A stretch of DNA of 64,000 nt from Heterohyrax brucei (taxonomy: Eukaryota; Chordata; Mammalia; Hyracoidea; Procaviidae): assembly GCA_028571685.1 (NCBI GenBank), contig CM053154.1:6237501-6301500 (forward strand), in the 5' to 3' direction. A program made the position numbers and the translations under genes. Shown here in pieces: positions 11,290 to 21,894 of the stretch; positions within the stretch are counted from its first letter, which is position 1, and every line of letters begins with the position of its first letter. The notes under the pieces were generated by a model. It was not told the DNA's origin. It saw only the letters and a list, made by a program, of their open reading frames with translations, and did no database searches.

Positions 11290-12350
11290 TAGGAAAATAG
11301 TGAACCCCAAGCAATACCACATTCCTGGAGGGATTGTGGAAATTACTGCCACCATTAAGGACTTGAAAGATGCAGCGATGATGATCCCCACCACATCCCC
11401 ATTGAACTCGCCTATTTGGCCTGTGTGAAAAACAGATGGATCTTGGAGAATGACAGCAGATTATCACAAACTTAATGATGTGGTAACCCCCATTGCAGCT
11501 GCTTTTCCAGATGTAGTTTCATTGCTTGAGCACATCAATACATCTCCTGGTACTTGGTATGCAGCTACTGATATGGCTAATGCTTTCTTCTCCATACCTG
11601 TTTCCAAGGATCAGCAGAAGCTGTTTGCATTCGGCTGGCAAGGCCAGCAATGCACTTTCACTTGCCTGCCTCAGAGCTATACATTAACTCTCTAGCTCTG
11701 TGTCATAATTTAGTCCACAGGGAACTTGATTGCTTCTCTCTTCCACAAGATGTGACACTGGTCCATTATATAAATGACATTATGCTGATTGGACCTAGTA
11801 AGGAAGAAATATCAGTGACTATGGACTTGTTAGTTAAACATTTGAGTGCTAGAGGTTGGGAAATTAATTCCACAAAAATTCAGGCACTTTCCAACTCAGT
11901 GAAGTTCCTAGGGGTCCAGTGGTATGGGCCATGTCACGATATTCCATCTGAAGTGAAGGATAAATTACTGCACCTGGCCTCTCCGACAACTGAAAAAGAG
12001 GCACAGTGCCTAGTGGGTCTCTTTGGATTTGGAGGCAACATATTCCTCATTTGGGTGTGCTACTTCAGCCTATTTATCATGTGAGTCAAAAGGCTGCTAC
12101 TTTCGAGTGGGGCCCAGAACAACAAAAGGCTCTGCATGGGTTCAGGCCGCTGTGCAGGCTGCTCTGCCACTTGGGCCACACGATCCAGCTGATCCATTGC
12201 TGCTTAAAGTGTCAGTGGCAGGTAGAGATGCTGTTTGGAGTCTTTGGCAGACCCCTATTGGTGAATCACAACACAGACCTTTAGGAGTTTGGAGCAAAGC
12301 TCTGCCATCCTCTGTAGATAACTATGTTTGAAAAACAACTTTTGGCTTGT
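11290..12350 (+). pseudogene. pol: ERV-L reverse transcriptase remnant
   Basis: The piece 11450-11695 holds fingers/palm sequence (DYHKLN, then [12 protein letters not shown]). A frameshift near 11690 moves the reading to the frame of 11650-12084. The polymerase box there reads Y-I-N-D (11767-11778), so the first catalytic aspartate of YxDD has become asparagine and the copy would be dead even if the frame were joined. The downstream thumb includes KFLGVQW. A third frame, 12023-12331, continues toward the connection region. Confidence 0.88.
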
Positions 12351-13060
12351 TACTGGGCCTTAGTAGAGACTGAACACTTAACCATAGGACACCAAGTCAC
12401 CATGTGTCCTGAGCTGCCTATCATGAACTGGGTGTTGTCTGACCCACAGAGTCATGAAGTTGGTTGAGCACAGCAGCACTCCATCATTAAATGGAAGTGG
12501 TATATATGAAATTAGGCCCATGCAGGACCTGAAGGCACAAATAAGTTGCATGAGGAAGTGGCCCAAATGCTCATGATCTCCACTCCTGTAACGTTACCTT
12601 CCATTTCCCGCTTTGCACCTATGGGGTCATGGGGAGTTCCTTATGACCAGCTGATAGAGGAAGACAAAACTCGTGCCTGGTTTACAGATAGTTCTGCGCG
12701 ATATGCTGGCATCACTTGGAAGTAGACAGCAGCAGCACTGCAGCCCCTTTCTGGGACCTCCCTCAAGGACAGTGGTGAAAGCAAATCCTCCCAGTGGGCA
12801 GAACTTTGAGCAGTGCATCTGGTTGTTCACTTTACTTGGAAGGAGAGATGGCCAGATGTGTGACTGTATACTGATTCATAGACTGTGGCCAATGGCTTGG
12901 CCATTTGGTCAGGGATTTGGAAGGAATGTGATTAAAAGATTGGAGACAAGAATTTATGGGGGAGAGGTATGTGGATAGACGTTTCTGAATGGGTCAAAGA
13001 AGTTAAGATATTTGTGTCTTGTGTGAATGCTCATCAAAGAGTGGCCTCAGCAGCGGATGA
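12351..13060 (+). pseudogene. pol: ERV-L RNase H remnant
   Basis: TDSSARYAG, starting at 12684, matches the first catalytic Asp region of RNase H. Stops occur shortly after (tag at 12724-12726). The flanks keep the usual tether-RNase H order between reverse transcriptase and integrase, but several frames are needed to read through. Confidence 0.72.
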
Positions 13061-13910
13061 GTTAACAGTCAAGTGGATAAGATGATGCGTTCTGTGGGAA
13101 CCAGTCATTCTTTTTCCCCTGCTACCCCTGTCATTGCTCAATGGGCTCATGAACAAAGTGGTCATGGTGTCAGGGACAGTGATTACACATGGACCCAGCA
13201 ACATGGACTCCCGCTCACCAAGGGTGACTTGGCTACAGCCACTGCTGAGTTCCCATTCTGCCGGCAGCAGTGACTAACACTGAGTCCTCAATACGGCACT
13301 ATTCCTCTAGGTGATCAGCCGACAACCTGGTGGCAAGTTGATTACAATGGACTGCTTCCATCATGGGAAAGAAAGTGTTTTGTCCTTACTGGAATAGATA
13401 CTTACTCTGGATATGGATTTGCCTTCCTGGCATGACATGCTTCTGCCAAAACTACCATCCGTGGACTTACAGAATGCCTTATCCACCATCATGGTATCCC
13501 ACACAGCATTGTGTCTGATCAAGGGACTCACTTCACAGAAAATGAAGTATGGCAGTGGGCCCATGCTCATGGAATTCACTGGTCTTACCATGTTCCCCAT
13601 CACACTGAAGCAGCTGGCTTGCTAGAACAATGGAATGGCCTCCTGAAGACACAATTACGCTGCCAGCTACATGGCAATACCTTGTAGGGTTGGGGAAATG
13701 TTCACCAGGAGGCTGTGTGTGCTCTAAACCAGCATTCAATATATGGTGCTGTTTCTCCTATCGCCAGGATTCATGGGTCCAGGAATCAAGGGGTGGAAAT
13801 GGGAGTGGCACCACTCACTGTTACCCCTAGTGACCCACCTGCAAGATTTTTGCTTCTTGTCCCCATGACCTTATGCTCTGCAGGGTTAAATGTCTTCGTT
13901 CCAAAGTAAG
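13061..13910 (+). pseudogene. pol: ERV-L integrase remnant
   Basis: The N-terminal zinc-finger histidines are spaced H-x4-H (codons 13148-13150 and 13163-13165). Only one of the two expected cysteines is clear (13259-13261). In the core, Asp (13340-13342), Asp (13517-13519) and Glu (13625-13627) lie in one frame, and the last two are exactly 36 codons apart. This is the DD35E signature of retroviral integrases. Internal stops (for example tga near 13432) and a frame change near 13690 disable it. A C-terminal region follows to about 13910. Confidence 0.88.
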
Positions 13911-13912
13911 GA

Positions 13913-14185
13913 ATGCTGCCACCTGGAGACACATCAATGAGTCCACTGAACTGGAAGGTAAAATTGCCACCAAGCCATTTTCGGCTCCTTGTGCCTCTGA
14001 ATCAACAGGCAAACAAGGGAGTTACAGTACTCGCTGGTGCGATTGATCCCAACTATGAAGATGAAACTGGACTGACATTACATAACGGAGGTAAAGAAGA
14101 GTATGTTTGGAATGCAGGAGATCCCTTAGGATGCCCTCTAGTACTACTATGTCCTGTGACTAAGGTCAATGGAAAACCACAGTGA
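13913..14185 (+). pseudogene. ERV-L dUTPase-like domain remnant
   Basis: This 90-codon open piece directly follows integrase and includes VLAGAIDPNYEDETGL and a glycine-rich LHNGGKEEYVWNAGD segment, which resemble the trimeric dUTPase fold. In ERV-L elements a dUTPase lies downstream of integrase. The enzyme would hydrolyse dUTP to limit uracil in viral DNA. The frame ends at 14185. More decayed coding-like sequence runs to about 14375. Confidence 0.75.
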
Positions 14186-14586
14186 CCCAATTCCCAAATG
14201 ACTGCTGATAGCCCAAACCCTTCAGGAATGAAGGTTTAGGTCACCTCACCAGGCAAGGAGCCACAACCAGCTAAGGTGCTTGCTGAGGGCAAATGGAACA
14301 CAGAATGGCTTATAGAAGAAGGTAGTTCTAAATATCAGTTACCACCACATTACCAGTTACAGAAACGAGGACTGTAACTGTTATGAGTATTTCTGCTTTG
14401 TATGTGTGTATCAGATATTTTTGTTTACTTGTGAAACATAAGATGTAAATGGCTAATGCATTTTCAGTTGTACATATGTTAGTTATGTCATGTTAGACAT
14501 AAGTATGACTTTGTAATTGTATTCCTTCAGAGACTATGGATGGTAAGGTGAGATGTGTGCAGATGCCAAGTTGACAAGTGGTGAAC
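14186..14586 (+). other. ERV-L 3' leader to LTR, no env
   Basis: Only about 400 bases separate the dUTPase from the 3' LTR, the last part AT-rich and non-coding. No envelope-like frame or membrane segment is present. A clear polypurine tract is not visible just before 14587. Confidence 0.7.
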
Positions 14587-15103
14587 TGTGGTGGTCAGGA
14601 TTATGTCAACTTGACTACTCTATGTTTGGCGGCCTGTGGTGGCTTCCCACCCCTCAGCTCTCTTCTCTCCGCCTTCCACCACCTACTGCTGGTCTGCTCA
14701 TGTGGCCAGCAGCTCCTGCTCTCTTCTGGCATCTGGTTCCTGGACTTGAACTAGCAGCTGTTGGCTTCATCAACCCTTACAGCTGGTGCTTGAAAGTCCT
14801 GTCCCCTGGTCTGATGATCCTGGGTTCGCCAGCCTCTGCAGCTCTGTCTCGTCGTCAGCTTGGGAGCCAGCAACCTACACAACCCGTGATCTAGAACTCT
14901 GGTCTCTGACCTGCTGACCCTGGGTTCACTAGCTACCGTGGCCAGGTGAGGCTTGTGCTAGGATTGGGATGTTCAGCTTCTGCAATTATGTGAGCTGTTT
15001 CCCATATATCTATTTATCTTTCCTTGTACTTTACATATATAAATCTTTTCTTGTACATGCAGGTGTTACTGGTTTTCTTCCCTAGAAAACTCAGCCAAAG
15101 ACA
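14587..15103 (+). mobile_element. ERV-L 3' LTR
   Basis: It begins tgtggtggtcaggattatg and ends ctcagccaaagaca. It aligns along its length with the 5' LTR but lacks about 27 bases of it and has a shorter simple-repeat zone. Confidence 0.92.
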
Positions 15104-15219
15104 ATATATAATTAGCACAGGTGACGTACAGATGAAGCAGAAATTGCAATGGCAAACGTCAGGCCAGTGGCAGCATCTGTGTGTAGGTGGTCTTTGTTGT
15201 CTCAGTGGTGGTGGCATCT

Positions 15220-16385
15220 GCTGCTGCTGTTATGTGCTATCAAGTTGGTTCCAACTACTAGTGGCCCTACATGCAGCAGAACAAAACACTGCCCGGTCCT
15301 TTTATGCATAAGCCCATCATTCCAGCCACTGTGTCACTCCACCTCTTTGAGGGTCTTTCTGTTTTTTACTGACCCTACATTCTACCAAGCATGGTGTCCT
15401 TCTCCAGGGACTGATCCCTCCTGACAACATGTCCAAAGTGTTTAAGATGCAGTCTTGCCATCTTTGCTTCCAAGGAACACTTTGGCTGTACTTTTTCCAG
15501 AGGAGATCTGTCTGTTCTTTTGGCAGTCCGTGGTACGTTCAATGTTCCTCTCCAACACCACAATTCAAAGGCAACAGTTCTTCCATCTTCCTTATTTATT
15601 GTCCAGCTTTTGCATGCAGATGACGCAGCTGAAAATACCATGACTTGTGTCAGGTGCACCTTGGTCTTCAAGGTGACAACTTTACTTTTCGACACTTTAA
15701 AGAGGTCCTTTGCAGCAGATTTTCTCAATGTAATGTGTCTTTGAATGTCCTGATAGCTGCTTCTTTGGGCACAACTGTAGAACCAAGTAGAATAAAATTC
15801 TGCCAACCTCTGTTGTTTCTCCATTTATCACGATGTCGCTTACTAGTCCAGCTGTGGGGATTTTGTTTCCTTGATGTTGAGGTGCAACCCATACTGGAGG
15901 CTGTGGTCTTTGATCTTCATCAGTAAGGGTTTTAAATCCTCTTCTCTTTCAGCAAGCAGGGTTGTGTTATCTGCATAACGCAGGTTGTTGATGAGTCTTC
16001 CTCCAATCCTGGTGCCTCATTCTTCTTTAGATATTCCAGCTTCTCGGATTATTTGCTTGGCATACAGACTGAAAGGATATGGTGAAAGGACGCATCCCTG
16101 ATGCACACCTTTCCTGACTTTAAACCATGTAGTGTCCCCTTGTTCTGTCCCACCAACTGCCTCTTAATCCGTGAGTAGATTCATCATGAACATCATTAGG
16201 TGTTCCAGAATTCCTGTTCTTCACAATGTTACCCTTAATTTGTTGTGATCCACACAGCTGAAGGCACTTGCATAGTCAGTGAAACACAGGTAAACACCTT
16301 TCTGGTATTCTCCGCTTTCAGCCAACATCTGCCTGACATCAGCAATGATATCCCTGGTTCTGTGCCCTCTTATGAATAACAACAT
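15220..16385 (-). mobile_element. RTE (BovB-like) LINE, 3' part, reversed
   Basis: Reading the minus strand from 16385 down gives the RT domain. The catalytic box reads Y-A-D-N (15966-15977), so the second Asp is lost. The C-terminal domain follows (15375-15824, with FELWCWRG and LKHFGHVVRRDQSLEK), which is characteristic of RTE/BovB ORF2 proteins. The 3' tail (complement of gttggttccaact) is at about 15228-15260. The element is 5'-truncated and broken by stops and frameshifts. Confidence 0.9.
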
Positions 16386-16750
16386 CATGATAAACAGAAA
16401 AGATTGAAGTTGTCAATGATTTCATTTTACTTGGATCTATAATCAGCACCCATGGAAGCAAACAGATAAGAAATCAAGTGAAGTATTACACTGGGAAAAT
16501 CTGCTGCAAAGAAAACCTCCTCAAAGTTTTAAAATGTGAAGTTATCACTTTGAGAACCAAGGTGCGTCTGACCCCAGCTTTGATATTTCCAATCGCCTTA
16601 TATACATGTGAAAGCTGGACAAGGAGTCAGGAAGACTTAAAAAGAGCTGATGCCATTGAATTATGGTGTTGGTGAACAATACGGAATATGCCATGGACTG
16701 CCAGTAGAAGGAACAAATCTAGCTTGGAAAAAGTCTAACCAGAATGGCTG
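16386..16750 (+). mobile_element. RTE (BovB-like) LINE fragment, forward
   Basis: The frame 16478-16675 reads ..KVLKCEVITLRTKVRL.. ending ELWCW. This is the same protein region that the neighbouring reversed copy carries at about 15480-15830. The fragment begins inside ORF2 near 16370 and stops abruptly where a MaLR LTR starts. It forms an inverted arrangement with the reversed copy. Confidence 0.85.
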
Positions 16751-16751
16751 C

Positions 16752-17242
16752 TGTCATGAATTGAATTATGGCCCCACAAATGTGTGTAGCAGTTTGGCTA
16801 GCCTTAACTCCCAGTACTGTGGGATGTCCCTTTATGCTGTAAAACCCATCTCTCTGGTGTTAATGAGGGAGGATGGGCAGCAGTTGTGTTGGTGGCACAG
16901 GACTCAGTGTGTGGGACTGTGCTGTGCCTTGGAGAGGCCGCCTGGGATAGAAAGGAAAGGGAGGCTAGTGGAGAGTTGGGGACCTCATACTACCAAGAGG
17001 CAGTGCCTAGAGCAGAGCACATCCTTTATGAAGACCTGGGGTCCCTGCATCTCAGAAGCTCCAAGTCCAGGGGAAGATGGACAACAAGGATCTTCCTCCA
17101 GAGGGGGCAGAGAGAGCTTTCCCCTGGGGCTGACGCCCTGGATTTGGACTTGTAGCCTACTGGACTGTGACAGAATCAATTTCTCTTTGTTAACGCCGTT
17201 CACTTGTGATGTTTCTGTTACAGCAGCACTAGATGACTAAAT
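16752..17242 (+). mobile_element. MaLR-type solo LTR
   Basis: It starts tgtcatgaattgaattatgg and runs through gttggggacctcatactacc and ttcctccagagggggcag. It ends with the gactgtgacagaatcaattt / ttgttaacgccgttcac / gatgactaa series seen in the other copies. A 196-codon open frame over it (16650-17240) is fortuitous. Confidence 0.82.
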
Positions 17243-17377
17243 CAGCTGCTAACCACAAGGCTCGTGGTTCAAATCCACCATCTGCTCCTTGGAAACGCTA
17301 TGGAGCACTTGTGCTCTGTCCTGTAGGGTTGCTGTGAATCAGAATCAACTTGACTGCCACGGGTTTGGTTTGGGTTC
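17243..17377 (+). mobile_element. AfroSINE, 5'-truncated
   Basis: It starts within the head (cagctgctaaccacaagg). It keeps a B-box (ggttcaaatcc), ctctgtcctgtagggttgct and aatcaacttgactgccac, and ends with a gtttggtttgggttc tail. Confidence 0.88.
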
Positions 17378-19589
17378 TATATAAAGTTTGGTTGGGGCCC
17401 AGCAAGTGATTCAGATTCAGGCTCAAGCTAGAGAATGGTGTCTGTCATCCACTTTCTTTATGTCCTCTTCTGCACGGAGCTCCTGGCAGTCACTGCTGAG
17501 GCGACTTGGGCTTACTGCCATTTCTTGAGAGAACCATTAACTGTCCTCTGACACGTAAGCCCCTGAGGCCTCTCACCTGGAGCAGGTGATGTAGATTCCC
17601 CCAGGAGGAAGTGACTCAACTGTCAGCCAGTGCCTGCAGCTGGCAGCTTGTGCCTGGGGAAGTTTCCACTCCAGGGCTCACTTGGGAAACCACTGTTTTC
17701 TCTGTGCAGAGAGACTTAGTATGCAGGCGGTGTCACTGCTCTGGGAAGGACTCTTGTGGGGCACGCTGGTGTGCTGGCCTTGCTTGCTTAGGGACGGCAG
17801 CCTGTCTCTTTGAGGCATGCCCACCAGGGGCCCTGGGAGTGCATTTCATGAAGTCAGGGCCTTACATTTCAAGTCCTACCATCCCAAATCCACCCACCTG
17901 CTTTTGGGGTAATCTATTCAAGCATTTTTGTGGGATGCAGGAAGAAAAGTGAGAAATGTAATTTTGTCTCAGAAGCACTCATGAATGACGTGTTTGAGAT
18001 GGTGGAAGGCTAAGGCGGAGGTCAAGCGCTGGTTTCCTGGTTACCTGGCTCACCCCTCTTTCCTCACAGAGAGAACACTAACCCAGAGCCTGCTGAGGAG
18101 ACGGTAGGTGTCTGGCTGGCTACTTTTATGAGACTATTAAATTGTTATTTTCAGGATGGGTTTTAATTTGTGACACTGTTACTGCATTAGCAGGTGGCAC
18201 ATTAGGATTCAGGGTCTTTCTTTTGACATTTGGTTCTCAATAAATGAAGCTTTAAAAATGTGGGGAGGAAGGCTAAAATGGAATGTAGTGGGATTTCCCG
18301 GTAACTGTGATCCTAGTTACAATTAGATGACTGTGATGATACAAAAGACACATTATCTATATAATTTATGATCTTCCTGGACCAAGCTCAATGACTTAAA
18401 AATGCAACATTTCAGTACCGTCTGGGAGATTTGCCCAACAAAATTAAGTATAAACCAAGTTCTTTATTGACTCGCAGAGATCCAAGTGGAATCAATTATA
18501 CGTGATTGTTGTCTTTGTCTCTACTGCAAGGCGGGATACAGCTAAAGACCCACATTCCATAAATCATCCAAGTGTAATTTCCCAAGGGGCTGAGTTTTGT
18601 GTGGCAACAAAGCACAGTGGATATTTTCTGCTTAGATTGTTTTGATTGTATTCGGAGTGCGAGTCAGCCTGTTTTCCTCGGGATCCCTGATGAGCTTTGC
18701 CAGGTTCCCTGAACTTGGCAGAAAGTCTGGCCTTGGGGGTTGCAGAAACCCGGGTGGTGGGCAGGTGGGGGAGGGGAGAAGGACTGAGGTGATGGTTGAT
18801 GAAGCCACGGCCTTTCTAGTCCGTGGTTTTCACTTAGACTGCACCTTCAGCATCAAAGTGCTGAGAATCCAGTATTTTGCAACGTAAGTAAAAGACTGTG
18901 CTGAGCTGTATGTCACTAAAGAAAAAAATGACTATTCCAGAAATGTGACCAAAAAAAAAAAGTCGCACATGGCCTCAGAGATGTATTCTCTTATCCTGTG
19001 GATGAATATCTCAGAGTTTGTGAGGGAAGATACTCCAGGATCGATAGTGCGCCTACCTTTAAAATATGACGGCGTCTTCGCCGGTGGAATGTGCAGAGGT
19101 TCTCCTCGGGTAGGGTGGTGCTGGAAGGACAGACGGAAGTTTCCGGAGAGATGCCGATGTTGTTGGTCTGTGGGACGGGTGTGTGGGGGAGGCTCGGGCT
19201 ACAAAACTTCCGCACGCTGCAGGCTTGTGCTGTGTATGCTTTTCTGTATGGTCATCATCCATCACCGAGACGAGCAAAATAGATGATGTCTGCAAATAAA
19301 GTTAGGACAATCACACGAAAAAATGCGCATACAGTTAGCACGTTAAAGAATCGGATAGTAGGAGAGAGGACAGCTGTGTTTGTGCACAGCAACCAGGAAG
19401 GACCAATATGACGACAGGACAGGAGGACCGTGGCAAGTGCTGTCCCCCGTCTGGCCCAGCAGTTACAGCTGTGAGTGCAGAAGCCACACCTGTGGTTGAC
19501 TTGGCCTCAGGAGAGGTAAGGAAGGTCTTGTGGATTTAGGATGGCTGCTTGCTCCCCTGTACATAAGGAGTCTCTCCTATTGGTCAAGG
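17378..19589. other. Unassigned stretch with possible regulatory blocks
   Basis: A short MER5-like resemblance (ggggcccagcaagtgattc) lies near 17395-17440. Bases 18130-18600 are AT-rich, repeat-free and dense in homeobox-type motifs. A CpG cluster sits at 19036-19275. No gene is supported; the open frame 17611-17952 has no recognisable domain. Confidence 0.4.
19036..19275. other. Small CpG cluster
   Basis: I count 16 CpG dinucleotides in about 240 bases, far above the surrounding DNA. It is too short for a classical CpG island. No promoter motif or exon is recognisable. Confidence 0.55.
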
Positions 19590-19765
19590 GTCTTAGTTGC
19601 CGAGTGCTGCTATAACAGAAATACCACATGTGGTGGCTTTAAAACACAGACGTTTATTTTGTCACTCTTCTGGAGGCTAAAAGTCCAAATTGGAATCTTG
19701 GAGGTATTAATTCCTTCCTTCTCAGCAACCCTGAGTTCCTGGCAATCCACATACGATGTATGTCT
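19590..19765 (-). mobile_element. MaLR-type LTR 3' fragment, reversed
   Basis: gccgagtgctgctataacagaaataccac and ggtggctttaaaacacagac..ctggaggctaaaagtccaaatt match the reversed 3' part of the MaLR LTRs. It stops near a TG repeat. Confidence 0.65.
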
Positions 19766-19784
19766 CCTTCATACCCCTGTGTGT

Positions 19785-19832
19785 GTGTGCACTCATGTAT
19801 GTGTGCGTGCATGCATGCATGTGCGTGTGTGT
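19785..19832 (+). repeat. (TG)n/(ATGC)n microsatellite
   Basis: Mixed TG, TATG and TGCA units (tgtgcgtgcatgcatgcatg). Confidence 0.85.
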
Positions 19833-19916
19833 GTTGTTTGGGATCTATCCTACACTGGTCTGACCTCAACAGATTGACTGATGACATAGATCAGATTGTA
19901 TTGCGGAAAGTGATTA

Positions 19917-19960
19917 TATTACATTACATTACATATAAGAGAACTACATTACATTATATC
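19917..19960 (+). repeat. (ATTAC)n microsatellite
   Basis: attacattacattacat is followed by a second short attacatta run. Confidence 0.75.
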
Positions 19961-20077
19961 AGGGTATGTTGCCAATTATTTTTGTTATTTGTTTTTATCA
20001 ATAAATCCTATTATGAGGCTTGTAATATATTCCTAATAAATCTTTGTTCACTATCTGAGCATTAGGTAAAGGCAAAC

Positions 20078-20158
20078 CAAAAAACCAAACCCAATGCCAG
20101 GTCTGACCTTTCGATTAGCAGACGTAGCACTTAACCCACTATGCCACCAGGGTTTCCA
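20078..20158 (-). mobile_element. AfroSINE with internal deletion
   Basis: Only the tail (aaaccaaacccaatgcc) and the head complement (gacctttcgattagcagacg.. ccaccagggtttcc) remain. The middle of about 80 bases is missing. Confidence 0.85.
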
Positions 20159-20231
20159 GACAAAGGAAAGTTACGCTAATTTGTACATATTAGGGTTGAA
20201 TAATGTGTGTTGGAGCAAGGAAGCGTTTTAG

Positions 20232-20570
20232 TTAGTCGTTGCTGTTGCTGATAGCTGCTCTGGACGCCGGCTGGCTCCTGACCCACGGTGACCCTTTGCA
20301 CAACAGGACAAAATGCTGCCAGCTCTGTGTCACTCTCATGATTGGTTCTGACCCACAGAGTTTCCATTGGTGATTTCCAGAAGTAGATGATCAGGCCTTT
20401 CTTCCTAGTCTACTGTAGTCTGTAGGATCCACGGAAACCTAGTCAGTGCCCCAGCAGTACCCAAGCTTCCGCTGACAGAGATATAGCTGTGCGTGAGGCA
20501 CTTTGGATGGGAATCAAACCTGGGTCTTCCCATTGGAAGGCAGGAATTCTGCCATGGAACCACCAATGCT
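20232..20570 (-). mobile_element. tRNA-Gly-headed SINE with RTE body, reversed
   Basis: Read on the minus strand it starts at 20569 with gcattggtggttcc and continues cagaattcctgccttcc and ggtttgattccc, a close match to tRNA-Gly(GCC) with A- and B-boxes (about 20507-20569). The RTE-like body (agtagactaggaagaaaggc, near 20395) and the RTE 3' tail at about 20232-20320 follow. This copy shows the composite structure best. Confidence 0.85.
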
Positions 20571-21097
20571 CCTCTTGATGAACTGCGGTAACTACAGTGT
20601 CCTATGAGAGATCTTGCTATCTCTTTAGCTTGTCAAACAAGGCAGTTACAGGCAATCAGGGACCCTCGATCCTCTGTGCTGTGAGAAGGTGCAGCTGACA
20701 CCAGAAAAGACCTCTTCTCTCTCCTGTGACACATGGAACATTTATAGATAATGAAGCTATTCTCTGATACTGAGAAATGCTCAAGCCCAAGACAGGGCCT
20801 TACAGGGAGCAGGAAATCCAGTTGCCGGGGTGCCCCTCACTGAATACTCATCCGGCACCAAGCCCTCAGCTTTGACCAGGCATCACTGTGAGAAATGCTC
20901 CCAGAAAAGAGGTCTTATTTCTTCTAAAACATCCCGTAATGCATCGTTCATTAGAAAGTCACTGACGTCCAGTCCACATGGCAAGTTCCCCTGAGTACAG
21001 CAGAGGACAGAGAGTCTTTCTTAAAGAACTCCTATGTTTCCTGCTACTAAACACTGGGCACCCTGGGGCCCCAGAGCATTGCATTGCTGCAAACCCA
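20571..21097. other. Unassigned non-coding stretch
   Basis: No gene or repeat family recognised. Confidence 0.5.
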
Positions 21098-21257
21098 AAA
21101 CTCAAGCCACTGTCATCAGGTCGATTCTGACTCACAGTACCCGAATGGGACAGAGTAGAACTACCCCATAGGGTTTCCAAGGAGTGGCTGGTAGCTTTGA
21201 ACTGATGGCCACTTGGTTAGCAGCCAAGCTTTTAACCACTGCGCCACCAGGGTTTCA
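21098..21257 (-). mobile_element. AfroSINE (reversed)
   Basis: The reversed tail ccactgtcatcaggtcgattc, gacagagtagaactacccc and the head complement gcgccaccagggtttc are all present. Confidence 0.92.
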
Positions 21258-21894
21258 GAGGTAGTGCTCTTATTGGCCTCCTCTTAGAGGTAGGAAATAA
21301 AGGCTTAGGTGCATTTATTGGCTTGTCTTAGATCCCATGGCTAGTGACCAAAGGATCCTTCTGTATCTACTTGACTTCTGTGAGCTGATAGCTTTACAGA
21401 TGGGAGGCCAGAGTGTTGTGTCCTTAATAATGACGAAGAGAATATAAAAAATTAAATCCAGTCAATTCAGAACAATAATAAAAAGTGTGTCTGTAAATGT
21501 TGTTTATAATATACAATGAAATCCTTACACTCCATAAATATTTGTGTAAACATAGTTCACTACCAATGATTTAGAAGCTCTTTGCAAAGATTGTTTCTAA
21601 AAATTAATAAATCTGAATAATTCTTATTCCATTAAAAATGCGTACTGTGAGACTCAGACTGAATAAGCAAGGGTGGTGTGTTTACTCCACGTTCTGAGGC
21701 TCATATGTATTTAGTTCAATTTGCCAGGCAGCAGTAGAGGCCCTGCTGTGTACCTGGTTGAGCAGGAAATTCATGATACATAAGTAGGATGAGAAATACA
21801 CCACTCAACCTCTATCTCTCCAGGCAGATGGTGATGAGTGGCATCAGTGGAGAAGCATAAGGGATCTAGGAGTGATGGAGCCTTGTTCTGAGCC
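21258..21894. other. Unassigned stretch with a MIR-like piece
   Basis: About 21285-21360 (aggaaataaaggcttagg..atcccatggctagtgacc) resembles a MIR core. The rest is AT-rich and unassigned. Confidence 0.4.

Larger units (their letters stand above)
8455..15103 (+). mobile_element. ERV-L-type endogenous retrovirus, decayed provirus
   Basis: It has two related LTRs (566 and 517 bp) that start TG and end CA, flanked by near-identical 5-bp target sites (atgta at 8450-8454, atata at 15104-15108). A tRNA-Leu primer site follows the left LTR. Internal remnants run gag, protease, reverse transcriptase, RNase H, integrase and dUTPase, all on the + strand and broken by frameshifts and stops. A dUTPase domain after integrase and the lack of env are features of the ERV-L group. 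By eye the LTRs differ at roughly 15% of positions, so the insertion is old. It cannot make proteins. Confidence 0.93.

Noticed and set aside
14186-14586. Envelope gene of the provirus
   Set aside because: Only about 400 bases remain before the 3' LTR, with no membrane or surface-domain-like frame; ERV-L elements typically lack env.
16650-17240. 196-codon open frame
   Set aside because: It runs through the end of an RTE fragment and a MaLR LTR; the frame is fortuitous.
17392-17440. MER5-type DNA transposon
   Set aside because: Resemblance is limited to about 45 bases and no terminal repeat could be located.
20507-20569. tRNA-Gly gene on the minus strand
   Set aside because: The sequence is the head of a SINE continuing into RTE-like sequence, and its stem positions are mutated; not a functional tRNA gene.
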